The notes: generated by a model not told the origin, from the sequence alone. DNA of 64,000 bases from Miscanthus floridulus (GCF_019320115.1 NC_089598.1:84205844-84269843), one strand, 5' to 3'; positions 12,692 through 25,441 are shown, counted from the stretch's first letter. Translations and numbers: made by a program.

Positions 12692-13833
12692 GAGCCCCAG
12701 CGGATGAATCGTCGCTGTAGTCTCTGCAGCGGCAATGTAGAGGTCATTATGAAGTCAAACGATAAAAAATGCAGGAATAGTACGAGGTACAATCCAGTAC
12801 AAAAATTTGAAATACGGTTTGGTACGTATAGATAGTGTATCCAGTAGATCTCATGATATGTTGCATTCAACAGAAATTTGATAACAGAATCAATGACAAA
12901 ACCAAGCAAAAAGTTAAATCTGGTCAGCGTAATCAAGATGAAAATATTGGTAGAAAGGATAACAAAAGATGCATATTCATCACATTCGAATGCCACAGTA
13001 TTTTTCTTACATACAAATTTCACGCAACAATTGGGGGTGTGCCTGAGAGGAAAAGAAAATCGCAGCTATGATGTACATCAACACACATCTAGATACAGGG
13101 CACATCCTCATGCAAGCAAATAGTGCAACTAAGTTACAACAAAACAAACAAATAGAGGGGACGCTAAGCAGGACTCACCATGTTCAGCCGTGAAGCTCGG
13201 ATCCGGGAAAACTACGACAAACAAACATATGATAAGGGGGGACGCTATGCTTAAGTCACCGCATCCGGCCGAGGACGTCGGATCTGGTACATCTAGCAGA
13301 CTAGGCTGTGGAGCTCAGCTCCGCGAAAGTAAGGAACGGTGGATCCAGAAAACCTACAAAACGTCGGCTCAGATCCGGAAAAACAAGAAGCAGAGTCCGT
13401 GCACCGCAATCCCTAGATCAAAAAACCTACAAAACGGCGGCGGCGTGGCTTGGGTTTTACCTTAATGCAGCAAGTCGGCCGGGTCGTGTCGATGGAGGCG
13501 GTGCGGCGAGGAGGGAGAACTGCAAGAGGAGCTCCTATAGGTCAGATTCAGCCAGGTGCTACGGCGGTGGCATTGAATCGAGAATACCTTGCTGCTGGCA
13601 GTCGGTGAGGACGAAGGCGGGTTGGGGAGGGAGGCGCAGCGCAACGTCAAGGTTCCGCGGCACAGCGTAGAGAGGTGGGCGGGAGCCGATCCGCTCACCA
13701 CCGAGGGGGCCCGGCGACGCGGCGTAGACGACCGCCGGGACTCGAGCGTAGAGACGGCGACGAGCGACGCCTATGCGGGGAAACCCTAGCCGCTGACGCG
13801 AAGGGGAGAAGATGAGGGACGGTGCCGCATGCT
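12692..13833. other. Intergenic; GC-rich possible promoter or first exon on the minus strand
   Basis: 12700-13140 is AT-rich with nothing recognised. 13190-13800 is GC-rich and CpG-rich, with several overlapping open frames on both strands, none resembling a known protein. On the minus strand a good splice donor (TTAAG|GTAAAA) lies near 13463. The block could be a noncoding first exon and promoter of the Myb/SANT-like gene. That is inference. Confidence 0.3.
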
Positions 13834-13950
13834 GGGGGTTCGGTGGCTTATAACCAGCCGTTCGGCTGGGGCTGGGCTGCCGAATGGCTAGGCTGATAAG
13901 CCCAATACCAGCCAGCCCAGCCAGCCACATTTAGCCCTACCGAACAGGCC
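13834..13950. mobile_element. Short MITE-like element, TTCGGT termini
   Basis: About 117 bp with imperfect inverted ends: GTTCGGTGGCTTAT on the left and, reversed, TGTTCGGTAGGGCTAA on the right. The inside is rich in CAGCC/GGCTG that pairs with itself. The ends resemble those of 15511-15637. No coding sequence and no clear target duplication. Confidence 0.5.
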
Positions 13951-14201
13951 GACCTCGCCGAGGCAACGAGTCAACGATGAATACAGCCGGTCAGTGGCTC
14001 CTAGATTCGCTGCTTTCTTTTGTTAGAGGTAGCAATGGATTAGAATCAAATTCATATAGATAAATCCAATTAAATTTAAGGGAAAAAATCTAAGTCCAAA
14101 CCTATTCTACTACAAAATAGATAATGTCTAACAAAATCATTATAACTACTTGTTCATTCTATATCAAAAGCTAGATCCAAAATTTGAAATCTTGTGTTTA
14201 T

Positions 14202-14281
14202 ACCTTAAAATTTTAGCGAAATCAGAAAGTTTATTAGAGATGACTTAATGCGATTGCAAGCTACTTTGTGCAAACCGACGT

Positions 14282-14368
<87 letters not shown>

Positions 14369-14497
14369 CCCACGTCGAAAGTCAAACCCTAAAGTAAAAA
14401 TCTCATGCCCACACCTTAAAATTTTAGAGAAATCAATCAAAATTTTTTGGAGACGACTTAATATGATTGCTCGTTACTTTGTACAAATTAGTATGAC
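14202..14497. repeat. TA microsatellite flanked by two diverged direct repeats
   Basis: An uninterrupted (TA) run of about 40 units occupies 14285-14365. On each side lies the same roughly 83 bp unit: 14202-14284 and 14413-14497, both starting ACCTTAAAATTTTAG and ending in TATGAC or GTGAC, clearly diverged. The open frame across the run (Ile-Tyr repeats) is a product of the microsatellite, not a gene. Confidence 0.9.
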
Positions 14498-15118
14498 TAA
14501 CATTAAAACTTGACCTACCTCTCAAGTATTTAAGTCCATATAAAATTCATTCGACACTAGATTTTTTTTAAGTTAATGTCCAATGCATTATGAGCATTAA
14601 AATGCAATACATCCCATCCGAATGCATTCAAAACAACTAAAGTTCAATTAAACTTTAGATTATCTAAATCCACTACCACCTCTATTTTTACCAAAGCAAC
14701 CATTGGACTGCTTGAGTTCTTGACCTTCCTCCAGTATCATCATCCCCTAAACAAAAACGAAATAAAAACATTGAGAAAATGCTACTATGAGTCAGTTCAA
14801 AAAAAATGCTACTATGAGCTAGCTAGAGATCAGAAGCACACAAACTATAGTTTTGTAAAAAAAAAAAAAAAAAAAGGTATCGGAGAAATTTAGAACGGGT
14901 ACCTAACGCATGCACAAGAACAGCCCTTGACATGGTGTTACAAGACAAGACTCAATCTGAGATTCATAGTTACAATTAGCCTGATGTACAACATACTAAT
15001 GTGTATAAAATGGTATTTACTATCTATGACCATTCTTGGATCTTTGTTAAGTTGATCTACAGGCGTGATTGGCTCATGGACAAGCCCAGCCTAGCTCACA
15101 TCTAGGGTCCACGCTCCT
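14498..15118. other. AT-rich intergenic DNA, nothing recognised
   Basis: No open frame of note, no terminal repeats. A short A tract lies near 14860-14877. Confidence 0.5.
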
Positions 15119-15248
15119 GGGCTCTATTCGCTTATCTTATAATCCGTACTTTTCAGCTTGTTTTTTTAGCCGTAACAGTGTTTTTCTCTCCCAACAAATC
15201 AACCGAAACAGTGTTTCGGCTTGTTTTTTCAGCGAAGCGAACGGTGCC
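15119..15248. mobile_element. MITE, GGGCTCTATTCGCTT family
   Basis: About 130 bp with inverted termini (GGGCTCTATTCGCTT; right end AAGCGAACGGTGCC) and internal inverted copies of GGCTTGTTTTTTCAGC-like sequence. A second copy of the family is at 25442-25561. These resemble hAT-type MITEs common in grasses. An 8 bp target duplication is not evident. Confidence 0.75.
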
Positions 15249-15510
15249 AGCTAAACACAAAATTAGACAGTCATAACAAGTTGTTTGGTTGCTCACACAA
15301 GTAGGGGTGTAGATAAAAAAAATATCATCATAATATTTATAGTGCTACTAGTATCTCCTAGCTCTTAATTTATCTTATTACTCATTAATTTAAATTGGGA
15401 TGTGTTAATATCACTTAGTATGTGATAATAATGCATTAACAACATCGTTAGATGGCTAATTACTCGCATCATGTGAGCTGGCTAGAGAAATACAACCATC
15501 ATCCTCATGT

Positions 15511-15637
15511 CCCTGTTCGGTAGGACTTATTGCTGCTGCGGTTGATTTGTAGGGCTGATTTATTGTGAGAGAAAAACAATGTTCCATGGCTGAAAAATAG
15601 GGCTGATTCTGGTTGATAAGCTCGAGCGAACGGGGCC
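15511..15637. mobile_element. MITE, CCCTGTTCGGTAGG family
   Basis: About 127 bp. The left end CCCTGTTCGG and right end GAGCGAACGGGGCC form an imperfect inverted pair like that of the element at 15119, but the interior (TTATTGTGAGAGAAAAACAA) differs. It is probably a related subfamily. Confidence 0.65.
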
Positions 15638-16123
15638 AGGTTCGGGTGCTCATGCAGCAAACCGAACAAGGAAAAGTCTCATCGCCTAGGCCTGATCAGA
15701 GAAAATCCGACAACTAATCACGCCCTACATGATTGATTACATGGTCAAAAGCTTCTGTTTACATTGGAGTCCTCATTTAGGGTAAGCACCAACCACCTCC
15801 ATGGTTTGCAGGACAATAATTCGTTTTCCTCGGATTTGATAAGGACTTGTATGCCCAAAATTCATTAAGCCCAATAATACATCCAACAAATCTACAAGTT
15901 AGCAACCACATGACGTGCCAAAACTGACGAGGCACTGAGGCAGCTGAGGATCATCGGTAGGTCAATCAATGTGCGCTTTAAAATGTAGTCGTCGAGCAAA
16001 CAAGGCCCGCGCTTGCCATTGACATCCACAAGTCCTTAAGAGAGAATACACGCTGCATCATCATCGAGCATCTGTTTAAGCTAATACTCTAGACCTACAA
16101 TGAAAATATCTATTTTGCAGATT
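15638..16123. other. Intergenic, 3' flank of the PPR gene
   Basis: No gene seen. The segment next to 16124 is probably the 3' UTR of the minus-strand PPR gene, but no polyadenylation signal stands out. Confidence 0.4.
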
Positions 16124-17841
16124 CTAAAATAGCTTGCTCACCAGTTTGTTAAACATTCTAGGTACTGGACTATTCCTATACTTGAATCCGTATGTAGCAG
16201 AACTGCCGGAGTTCAGCGCGTCAGTACTAACTCCATTTTTCTCAAACAACTCCACCACGTCCTCCCAATACATGATGCTCGTGCTGTTGCGCACGGCCAG
16301 CAGCAGTGCATCGTAGGTGGCTTCATTAGGTACAACCTGACCATGTGATTCCATCTGGCGACACAACGAGAATGCCCCTTGGAGCTCATTGATCTTGCAA
16401 TACCCGTCAATGACAATGTTGTACATCTCCGTTGTTGGTACCAACCCTGTTTTCGCAAATGTCTGCAGCACCTTCTCTGTGAGTGAAACTTTCTGAATCC
16501 TGCAAAGCTCCTTCAACAAGGTAACACAACCATTATCCTTTGCAGCAACACCGTCCTTTGCAGATTTTTCAATGATGCCCAGTAGCTGATCTTCGTTGAT
16601 TCTGAAGAGGAACTCAAACAGGCTGCCATGAACGATCTTGTGTAGTGTCGTCCCGTGCATCCGCATCTCATGGAACAGAGCTGTAACGTCTCCCAGCCGT
16701 TCAGCCAAGCAGAGTTCTGCCATCAGTGAATGGTAGGTGTATTCATCTGGCTTGAAGCCATCCTGCACCATCTGAGCCCGCAGCTGGATCGCAGCCTCAA
16801 GATCCCCACTCTCGTTCTTCTTCGAGGCGAGAACATGACTCAGCCTCTTCAAGTGGCCATTGATCATGACAGTATATGTGAAATTATTTGGCGCCATGAA
16901 CATGTCTGCCATCTTGCCGAACATCTTGACAGCGTCGTCGCCCCTACCGGCCTTCCAGAGCCCAGCGAGTACCAGGTTGTAGGAGTGAGCATTGGGAGGT
17001 GCCATGCCATCGTGGCCCGTGTGCTGGAGCCATCGACGCCATCCGCCGTGATGAAGATTTCGATGAGCACGTTCCGGGGGATTTTGTGTGGGCACTCCCG
17101 GAATTTTTCCAGCATCCGAAGCATTTGCCGCTGTTGCTTGGGTACCTTCAAGCCCGCCTGCACCATCCAGGTTCGCAGCTCTGAAGCAGCCTCCAGATCT
17201 CCCTTCTTCAGGCAGTCATTCATCATATTCATGGTAAGGTAGCGGTACCTGTAATGTTTTGGCGCCGCGGCCGTGTCCGCCGTTTCGCCGAACACCTTGA
17301 CGGCGTCGGCCGCTCTCCCGGATCTCCAAACCGCGGTGATCGCCCTGCTGCGCTGGCGATCGGCGAGGGTCTCGAACACGCGGCGCGCATCCGCGCGGCG
17401 TCCGAGGGAGAGGAGCTTCACCATGAGGTGGCCGCAGGAGGTCGCCGACGGCCGCGGCAACTTGGGCGTGCGGATGAGGAGGTCGATCAGCAGCAGCGCG
17501 CCGTCGGGGAGGTCCGCGCGCGCGGATGCCTCGACCAGCGCGGACGCCGCGCCGCTGAGGTAAAGGCGCTGCCCACGTGGGCCTGCGGCGGCCAACGAGC
17601 GGTACATCTCGGGGACGCCGGCCGCCCCGACGGCATTGGAGCGTATGAACTGCTCCGCCCGGTTAACGGAATCCCGCAAACTTCGGGCGGTGAGGAGGGC
17701 AGAGATCTCGCCGGCGACGACAGCGGCGCTGGCCTGGGCGCCGGAGGAGAGGGAGTGGTGGCGAGGGAGGAAGAGGCGGCGCCATTCCATAGCTTCAACA
17801 GGAACGGTTCGGCTGGTCAGGTGGCGCACACAAGCTGGCAA
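16124..17841 (-). pseudogene. Pentatricopeptide repeat (PPR) protein gene, P class, with a frameshift
   Basis: Two long frames join near 17005-17015. The first half starts at 17841, or more likely at the ATG at 17790 (MEWRRLFLPRHH), giving an Arg-rich, Ser-rich N-terminus like an organelle targeting peptide. The second half ends at 16124. Together they give about 555 residues without introns, usual for PPR genes, which bind organelle RNA. Repeats are clear in the second half, for example NAHSYNLVLAGLWKAGRGDD, and TTEMYNIVIDGYCKINELQG. The frame change is a single base near GCCATGCCATCG (17001-17012), so it is either a pseudogene, one allele, or a sequencing error. About 70 residues are internally duplicated (see findings). 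No editing-type E or DYW tail is seen. Target RNA unknown. Confidence 0.85.
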
Positions 17842-17885
17842 GCCACCTGTGCCCGAAAACGAGGTTCTGCTGCCCTGCTACCAAA

Positions 17886-18135
17886 ATAATAAGTGGATAT
17901 ACCTCATTTATCGAAGAGTCAATTTTTAAATTTAATTTAGTATATAAAAATAATATTAATGTTTATATTTTCAAATATATTTATTATGAAAGTATATTTC
18001 AGAACCAAACTCATAATACATTAATACTTATTACAGATCATAAGTATTACTATTTTTAAAATATATATTTAATCAAACTAAAAAAAACTTCTCGAGTGTA
18101 CTTATTTTGAAACAGAATAGAAATTTAGGAGTACC
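17886..18135. mobile_element. Diverged Stowaway-like MITE remnant
   Basis: AT-rich block whose right end (ACTTATTTTGAAACAG followed by AGGAGTACC) resembles the eroded right end of grass Stowaway elements. It lies in the 5' flank of the PPR gene. The left end is not defined. Confidence 0.4.
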
Positions 18136-18742
18136 CAGGCCTTTTTTTTTTGTGAAGCTCCAGTGTATAATAGATTACTTGACATTCCCAACCAGAGGTT
18201 AGCATAAGGTAGAGACTCAAAACGTTAAGTACTACAATATCAATATGCCAATGAGATTGTGGATTCACGTTTGCAGAGCACATAAAGGTCCGTTAACATT
18301 TCTGGTGATGATTACCACGCCCAGAGGCAAACCCACACAAATCAGAGAATGGCTCAAGATAGCAATGCATGTGCCACCAACCATTTCACGCCAGGTACGA
18401 CAGTACAGCATAGCAAATCAGAGACGTTACCGAGCAGCATAAAAATGAGATTCTGTCGATACAACTCGACCTTCAAACCCTACACAAATCCTGAAAGCAA
18501 TGCACTGGTGCCCCTTCCCCAGCCACAAGTCCGGAACAGTTCCTAGCCTTGAAATTTACAGGATTAAATTGGAAAGAATCATAAGAAACGAATATTAAAG
18601 GTTGGCAGTTAACACATCGGGGCTGGGACAATCCATGACCTAACAGAAAGATTTCTAAGTAATGTTCAACCAATGTACACAGCATGATTGGCGCTGAATG
18701 TCAGAAGCTCCAAATCGCAGCGCAGGTTCTGTCGATGAACCA
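18136..18742 (-). other. Probable 3' UTR and flank of the alpha/beta-hydrolase gene
   Basis: Follows the stop codon at 18743-18745 on the minus strand. Short open frames here match nothing. Where the UTR ends cannot be read. Confidence 0.4.
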
Positions 18743-21700
18743 TCAGTGAGTTCCTAACAGATTTTTTCCAAGAGTTAAATGGGTATTCACAGTTGTCAAG
18801 ATGATTTGGTTCTCTTGTGTCGAGCCTGGCCTTGGAGACACAACCGGAGACGCTGGGATATGTTTTCCCCCATCTCTTGCCTCTCCTTTTTTAACCTCTT
18901 CCACAGTGATAGATTCTTCTTCTCCTTCGGGATCGTGAGAGGTAGAGGTTTCCTTCGTATCCGTCTCAGTGGCGTTGCTAGAGCCCTTAGTGTCATGCTC
19001 TACAGTTTGGGAGAAGAAAATGAGATTAAAAACTGTCCTATATTTACTGGTTCACAGATCCAGCATAAGCAGGACATCACTAATTCGAAATCAGCCTTAT
19101 ATTGTTGAAGTACTCCCTCCGTTACAAATTATAGCTCACTCTAGTTTTGCCCTAAGTCAATCTTATCTAGCTTTGACCAAGTTTATAGAAAAATATATTA
19201 ACATCTAGAATATCAGATTAGTTTCATTAAATTCTACATAATGTCTTGATAGTGAATTTGTTTATAGATGTTAATATATTTTTCTAAAACTTAGTCAAAG
19301 ATAGAGAAGTTTGACTTAGGACAAAGCATAGTGAACTATAATTTTGAACATATGGAGTAGCAAATAAACACAAAGACTTCTACCATTCTAAATCTTAAGG
19401 GCCTATTAAAAGACTGAAGAAATGTACCTTGAGCTTATGATTAGGTATCTCAGGCTGCTCTCCTGATGACGATCCATCACTAGCTCCACCCAAGGAAGAA
19501 CATCTTCCCCAGCTCTCTCTGTTTGAGCTGGTGTATGAACAGCATTCCTCTGTTTGTCTGTTTGCTTTATCCTAATAAGGAAAGAAAACTCCTTAACTTC
19601 AAGTAAAGAAATCACAAAGATCATTATTTTTTTCTCAAAGAAACTAGGAAATATCTTATTTTACCTCTAAATGACACTCTCCTGTGTTACCGTCCATCTC
19701 AGTGAGGTTATGATTTTCATCCAAAAGAAAATCCTGCATTTGAATGGAGTTAAAATCTCAAGTAGAATAGGAAGGGCAGACAATAATTGACTTTTTTTTT
19801 TCTCGAAAACGCAGGAGAGCTGTGCTTCATTATATTAAGAAGAGAATAAAGGGTAAGAGCCCGAACAACACCTCACACACACACTCACGCCCCAACCGTG
19901 ACTTACCAAGTCATTATCATTTTTAACAGATAGCTGATTTACCCTCTCTGTCAGCAATTCAACTACTGATTTTGTAGCTGAAACAATGAAAACGAAGTCA
20001 ATAAGCAGAAAATGGTTACTTAAAGATACTAAGTACAACCATTGAGGAAGAAAAGCCACACCATTTGTGAAATTAGCTGTAGCAGCTGATGAACTTCCTG
20101 CATCAGTGCCAGCTGCCCGTAGACCATTGATGATCTCATATAATAAGCTCTGAAAATTCAATTACATGTATAAGTAATCTACTAGGAGAGTTTCATACAA
20201 CATGAGGCAGAAGATTTCACACAGGATTGCAAAGAAATGAATTGAAAATTTACCTCATTGGTACCAGCACCACCCTTAAAAGCACCAAGGTTGTAATACT
20301 TATCAAATTTATTTGTGCAAGTTGAAGGAAACTGAGGTGGGTGAAGAACATTGTAGAAGAATATTGAAACAGAGTCGTAATAAAACTGGGGCCTTGGGGA
20401 ATTGTGATCACCCTCAAATTTGATTAGATTTTTATCCCCCTGAAGAGGAATAGAAATATGTCACCAACATGGGCAGCAATCAGAAGGCCCTTCAGCAGGA
20501 GCAATCACCAGTGATGAGGCTTGTATGCATTTAAAAGCCATGTATGTACTGATCAGCCTTCCTAAAGCAAGCTAGAGTGATACTTACCGCATATGCCTGA
20601 TGAATACGTTCTGTGTGATGTGGCTGAATAAACATATCATTTGAAGCATGTCCAAATAATGCAGGAATAAACGTCTTGGGTGCAAACTGGCAAGGCAAAA
20701 AAAAACAATGTTACCCAGAAAGATAGTCTATTCACATCCTATGAGTTTGACTGAAAAATGGAATTGATTATGATAGTACTCCTAAGAAAAAGAATTCACA
20801 GTATAACATGTAGTTTTATGCTACAATCAATTTTACACAAGCAATATCGCTCAAATCTCAACTCAAAATCAATCTCATGTAGAAGTTTCGACTTATCTAA
20901 TGTTAGTGTTCAGAGCCAAGACAATTGAGAATCCTAACTTGGGTGAAAAAGACACATGCAATAAACCATTCTTTTTTCCTTACTTTTTCTTTTTGCATTG
21001 CAGTCAAGTTGCTCCTTTGAGGCCTAATCAGGTCAAAAATAGGCTAACCATATGCGTTTCTAACTATTCCATGCATCCATTCATAGGTAATGCATACCAT
21101 TGTCCTTGTCAAGGATCGTAACTATAACAATGGTAACAAAACGTTCCAATCCACCTTTTTAAAAAGTTCTACCAGGCTCTTCAGTGATTGAACTAGTAGA
21201 AAATAGAAAATACTATTTTGGAAAGCGAACCTGGACAACATTAAGATCCATTATGTCAAATTTAGCTCTTCTCTGAATGACACGTCGCATGTACTGAACA
21301 GCCATCTTAACCTGAAAAATATATGTATCACAACAACCATCAAATCATGTGAGTATAGCAACATACAGTGAGCACTTGAACAGAACATGAAGCAGGAAAG
21401 CCTATACTGTGTACTTTTACAACATTAACAACAGCACTTCTATATTGTGAATCATTTGCAATCTACAATCAGCAAGCATTTTTTCATGGAACATCAGCAG
21501 CAGGAAACAGAAGCCAGGTGCTGAATCTCCCTACTGGTTCAGGATTTAGAAAAGTTGCTGCATGGGGTATCAACTCTAGGTTCACGCCCCCAAAGTGGCC
21601 TAAGATACAAAAAACTAGTTGCATGACTTCCTAAAATATTTTTAAAAAAAGAATAACTTTCTTGTTATACCAAGTTACCAACAAGCGTTCTACATACATC

Positions 21701-23774
21701 TCTTATATAACAATACACATATGTGCCTATAATTATATCATAAAAAGCACATACAATTCAACAGTAAAATGGTTACTTTAATGAAAATAGTGAAGCTAAA
21801 CATTCACCACAAGATAATCATACCGTGAACTTAGGAACTCGTATTTTGTAAACTTCTACGAGCTCCATCATCAAGTCATATAAGTTAGCGAAAGCACTAT
21901 CCAGAACCATGCCTGCAATTGAGGGGTCTTCTGCTCCATATAGCAGACTGCAGCAAATATATGGACACAAGTTGTCATGAATTACCAAAATGCAAATATA
22001 TGAAGAATAATCTAAATCAAGATGCTTTGCAGAGTTAACTGCAAGTACCAGGATAGGGGTGGGGGGCAATTCAATGATCAGTACAAACTCTTTAAGATGC
22101 AATTTGTAAGAGATATATTCTACTATAATCCAACACCACCTAAAAAGGTATATTATCACAGAAACAGAATGATGGGCAATTCTACGCAAAGTAGAGAACA
22201 AGCATTTTAGATAAATTAATACCTTGTAACAGCACCCATCGAGCGCCCCCAAAGGCCTATACGAGAAACTTGCTTATTACGCAGAAAGGACACAGCACAT
22301 TTGAGATCCTGCTTCTGGGAGTACCACAGTGATAATATTTTTCAGGACATGTCATCTAAAATATAATATGAATGTCGCTACAAAATTTATAATGACTACA
22401 CACCTCATGCCAACCAAGGCTGACATAATCTCCACTTGATAGCCCTGATCCGGCAAAGTCAAGTGTAAAAAGAGTGATATTTGAAGGAAGAAGTATGACA
22501 GCGGCTTCATTTGCATCTGCTCTGCATCCACTGCATTAAATTAATGAAAAAACTTGTTAAATGAACCACATTGGCTATTAAAGATGGTAAACAGCAAAAA
22601 TGGAAATAAGATTCATCTTGATAGCGGTAGACAAGTAAGAGCTTCAAAATTCATTTGATCAAAATGTTTAAGATGTATGAATTATGATCAACAGGGCAGA
22701 AATTAATAGCATGACTGCATGAGACAAGAGATGTAAGTACCTATTCCCATGGCAGTAGACTACACATGGAAGGGCAGTGTTTTCTGGGATGACAGCAGGA
22801 ACATAGTGGCTGCATTTTAAGGTCTGACTTCTTTCATTCGTAAGCTGCAACATACAATGATACAAGTAAGAGTAAGGTTGATATACAAATGATATCGATA
22901 GTCATCACCAACATACAAACGGATGACACGGAAAACCTCGATAGTCCTGACCCTTACTTGCCTCCAAATCTAGTCTTTTATACCTCCTTCCGGCGAGAGT
23001 AAACTCTGGCTCCCATAAATACTGATCTGGATTGTACTCTGCACTGTAAATGCATTGCCAGTTAACCACCACTCAGCAGGAAACAGAGAGAAAATAATTT
23101 GATACAGATATCAAAACCTGAAGGCTATGAACCTAAAAATATTCATTTATTGTAGCTGTCTTACAGAAAAGGCACAAGTTTATTTTAGAAAGTACAGTTG
23201 GTATAAATGCCATGTTAACTAAATGCAAAGGCTTTTTTTGGTTTACTAACACAAACCAGTTTAGTTGTGCAACTACAGCACATGTGATTATGACGAGCTA
23301 CTTGCTTGACTGAAAACCTGGTACTGGACTCTCAATAGAAAGGCTGAACAACAAATTTTTACTCCTGTACTAATGTACCATTGGGGTCTAAATGAATCCA
23401 ACAAGGATTCGAGCACTTCAAGTACAGAATTTTCGCATTCTTGTGCCTTGAGAATCGTTGAGACTACAGTGAGAGGCGGGTACGTTTTTCCTTACAACAG
23501 AGGCTGATGATGTTTTTTCATTTCGTACAGAGGCCGATAAATTGCAATAGGCTGGTCTAGCTATTTGCTATCGATATAAAATTCATGCACTAAACTCCTA
23601 CTCTTAAACGTGAAGAATTGTAGCGACATATCATCACGGGCAATGGCGTAAAGGCTGCCAAATCCCACCAACTTGCACTTGCAGCAGAAAGCAGGCCAAA
23701 TTCCGGCGACACGGGTGGGAATAAAGTGATTACCGAGGCGGCCGGATGACGAAGTTGACGAACTGCTCGATCAT
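18743..23774 (-). CDS. Alpha/beta-hydrolase superfamily protein, 14 exons, 520 aa
   Basis: Exons on the minus strand: 23774-23734, 23043-22962, 22844-22741, 22530-22404, 22314-22223, 21947-21824, 21311-21231, 20686-20588, 20439-20254, 20149-20062, 19977-19907, 19733-19665, 19571-19428, 18997-18743. Phases agree throughout and sum to 521 codons with the stop. The start is MIEQFVNFVIRPPR. The fold is shown by YCHGN, FTLDF, the nucleophile elbow GRSMG (Ser143), an acid in HASND (Asp234) and a His in EGDHN (His262), the complete serine-hydrolase triad. After about residue 310 the tail is acidic and Ser-rich, probably disordered. It matches a conserved plant family of about 520-570 residues whose substrate is unknown to me; serine peptidase or esterase activity is possible. 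No signal peptide or membrane segment. Intron 2 has a GC donor. A Stowaway MITE lies in the last intron. The final exon frame was chosen because it continues the phase and reads acidic. Confidence 0.92.
19113..19357. mobile_element. Stowaway MITE inside the last intron of the hydrolase gene
   Basis: Starts CTCCCTCCGTTACAAA after a TA and ends TATGGAG before TA, giving the TA target duplication of Stowaway (Tc1/mariner) elements. The halves are inverted copies (GTTTATAGAAAAATATATTA against TAATATATTTTTCTAAAAC). The right terminus has decayed. Confidence 0.88.
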
Positions 23775-24180
23775 CGCTTCCCGAGGACGACGAAGCAGCG
23801 ACGGCGGCGGCCTCCGGGGCGCATGTACGTCGCACGCCCGCCCACCAACCAACCAACTCTCCCTCCAGGAATTCCTCTCCCTCCGCACACCTAGACTCGC
23901 CACCAAATCAACTCAGCCCGAATTCTCCGGCCCCGGCAGCCTCAGATCCGCGCGAAACCGCCCGCGGCTCCCGGCGACCCGGAGCCCGGAATGCTCGCCG
24001 CAAGCCGCGGGGCCCGGCGAGCGGGGAGAGGAGCGGGTACTCGGAGAAGGCTCCCCGCGTCCACCGCTGCGGCTGCGGCTGTGGCTGCGGCGGCGGGACG
24101 AGGTGGGGAATGGAGTCGGGGGGAGCGAGACGGCTGAGACGGGACGGGAGTAGGCAGAGGCAGTGTGGCGTGGGTAGGGA
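23775..24180 (-). promoter_or_regulatory. 5' UTR and promoter region of the hydrolase gene
   Basis: GC-rich, CpG-rich block directly upstream of the start codon at 23774, typical of grass housekeeping promoters. The open frames on either strand (for example 23746-24153) are compositional. No TATA box is obvious. Confidence 0.55.
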
Positions 24181-25441
24181 AATGTGAACGGTAACGAGGA
24201 GAGGCGAACGCGCAGAGTCTATGCGTAGCGTAGCAGGGAAACGATAAATGCGGGGTTTGAAACGCATTTTTTTGTTGTGTGTTTGCTTTTGTAGTTTAGC
24301 CCCCCTGGAGCTGGAGTTTTGCGAGCCGCATGTGGCGCCATCTCGCGTGGGTGTCATGGTGGATGCCTGCTGGCATGGGCGAAAGGGCCAAGGACTACCG
24401 TGTCTCCGTTAGACTTCCTAAAAAAAAAAAAAAAAACATGAGCCCCTGAACTTAAAATGGGTAGTAAGAGCCTCAAAATCAGCCATCAACAGAGTACCTA
24501 TACGGGAGACCTATTTTAAGTTGCCTCAGAGACAACCTAAATATGAGCATCTTCTCTTCTGAAAACCCATTTACAGAAATGATTCTCTTTTGGGTCTTGT
24601 TATTGGAGAAGATGTCGAATATGTATTGAACATTTTGCCTGTAGCACTACCCAAAGGACGAATGTGTCTTGTATTTTAGGTGTTGTCGTTGGAGATAGTC
24701 TTACTAGTCAGTTTCTCCGGTGCTCCTGCTAGACGGCTGTTGGAGGATGACTGGAGCTTAGGTGAATCCTTCTCACGTCGTGTGTAGGGTTTTTCTGGCA
24801 TTTAGCTATATGCTGAACATTTTCATTTGCTAGTTGTTTCATAGATGAACAATTGTTGAACAAAGGAGCAACGACGACGACGACCACAAGCATGATGGAA
24901 TTTTAACAGCCTAGAGTTAGAGGGGAACATTTGCTGGCGCTGATCTTTAGAGCATGGAGGATGCAGGGCACTGATGTCATCAGTGACGCAATGAGACAGT
25001 AGTGGCAAAACAATTAGTTTCCGAAGGATCAAAATGTATGCCGGTGAGAAATTATTTCTGCAAAACATGATTCTATGGGACTTAGTTTGGTCGATAGATT
25101 GATACTGACAATGGCGAAGCTAGGACCAAGATTTAGGAAGGACATATATCATTTGAGGTGCCATTACTCTTTAACTGTATAATAATGATAGCTTAGGTAG
25201 ATCATTTAAAAATATAATGAAGAAATAGCAAAGTTAGAAGTGACACTCCTCCCCCGACCCTTGTCTTCACTGGTGGATATTGGCGGCATCGGTGGCACTA
25301 GTGCCAAAAATGACGACGGGTAGAAAATGAGGCTCGATGGTATGGGAACAAAAGGGAACAGCTAATTGTAGGATTGAGGAATGGTCATTAGTTAACTAGG
25401 TTGATCTAGCAAATATGTATAATATAGAGCTTAAGCTCAAT
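24181..25441. other. Intergenic, no gene recognised
   Basis: Contains an A tract (24421-24436) and AT-rich unique sequence. No convincing coding frame or terminal repeats. Confidence 0.5.

Noticed and set aside
14268..14513. 81-codon frame with a long Tyr-Ile run
   Set aside because: Translation of the TA microsatellite.
18796..18996. 66-codon Arg/Lys-rich frame on the minus strand
   Set aside because: It is the alternative frame of the last hydrolase exon; the acidic frame continues the splice phase and gives the expected length.
23590..24357. Frames on both strands upstream of the hydrolase start
   Set aside because: Best explained as GC-rich promoter and 5' UTR; they overlap exon 1 in the wrong frame.
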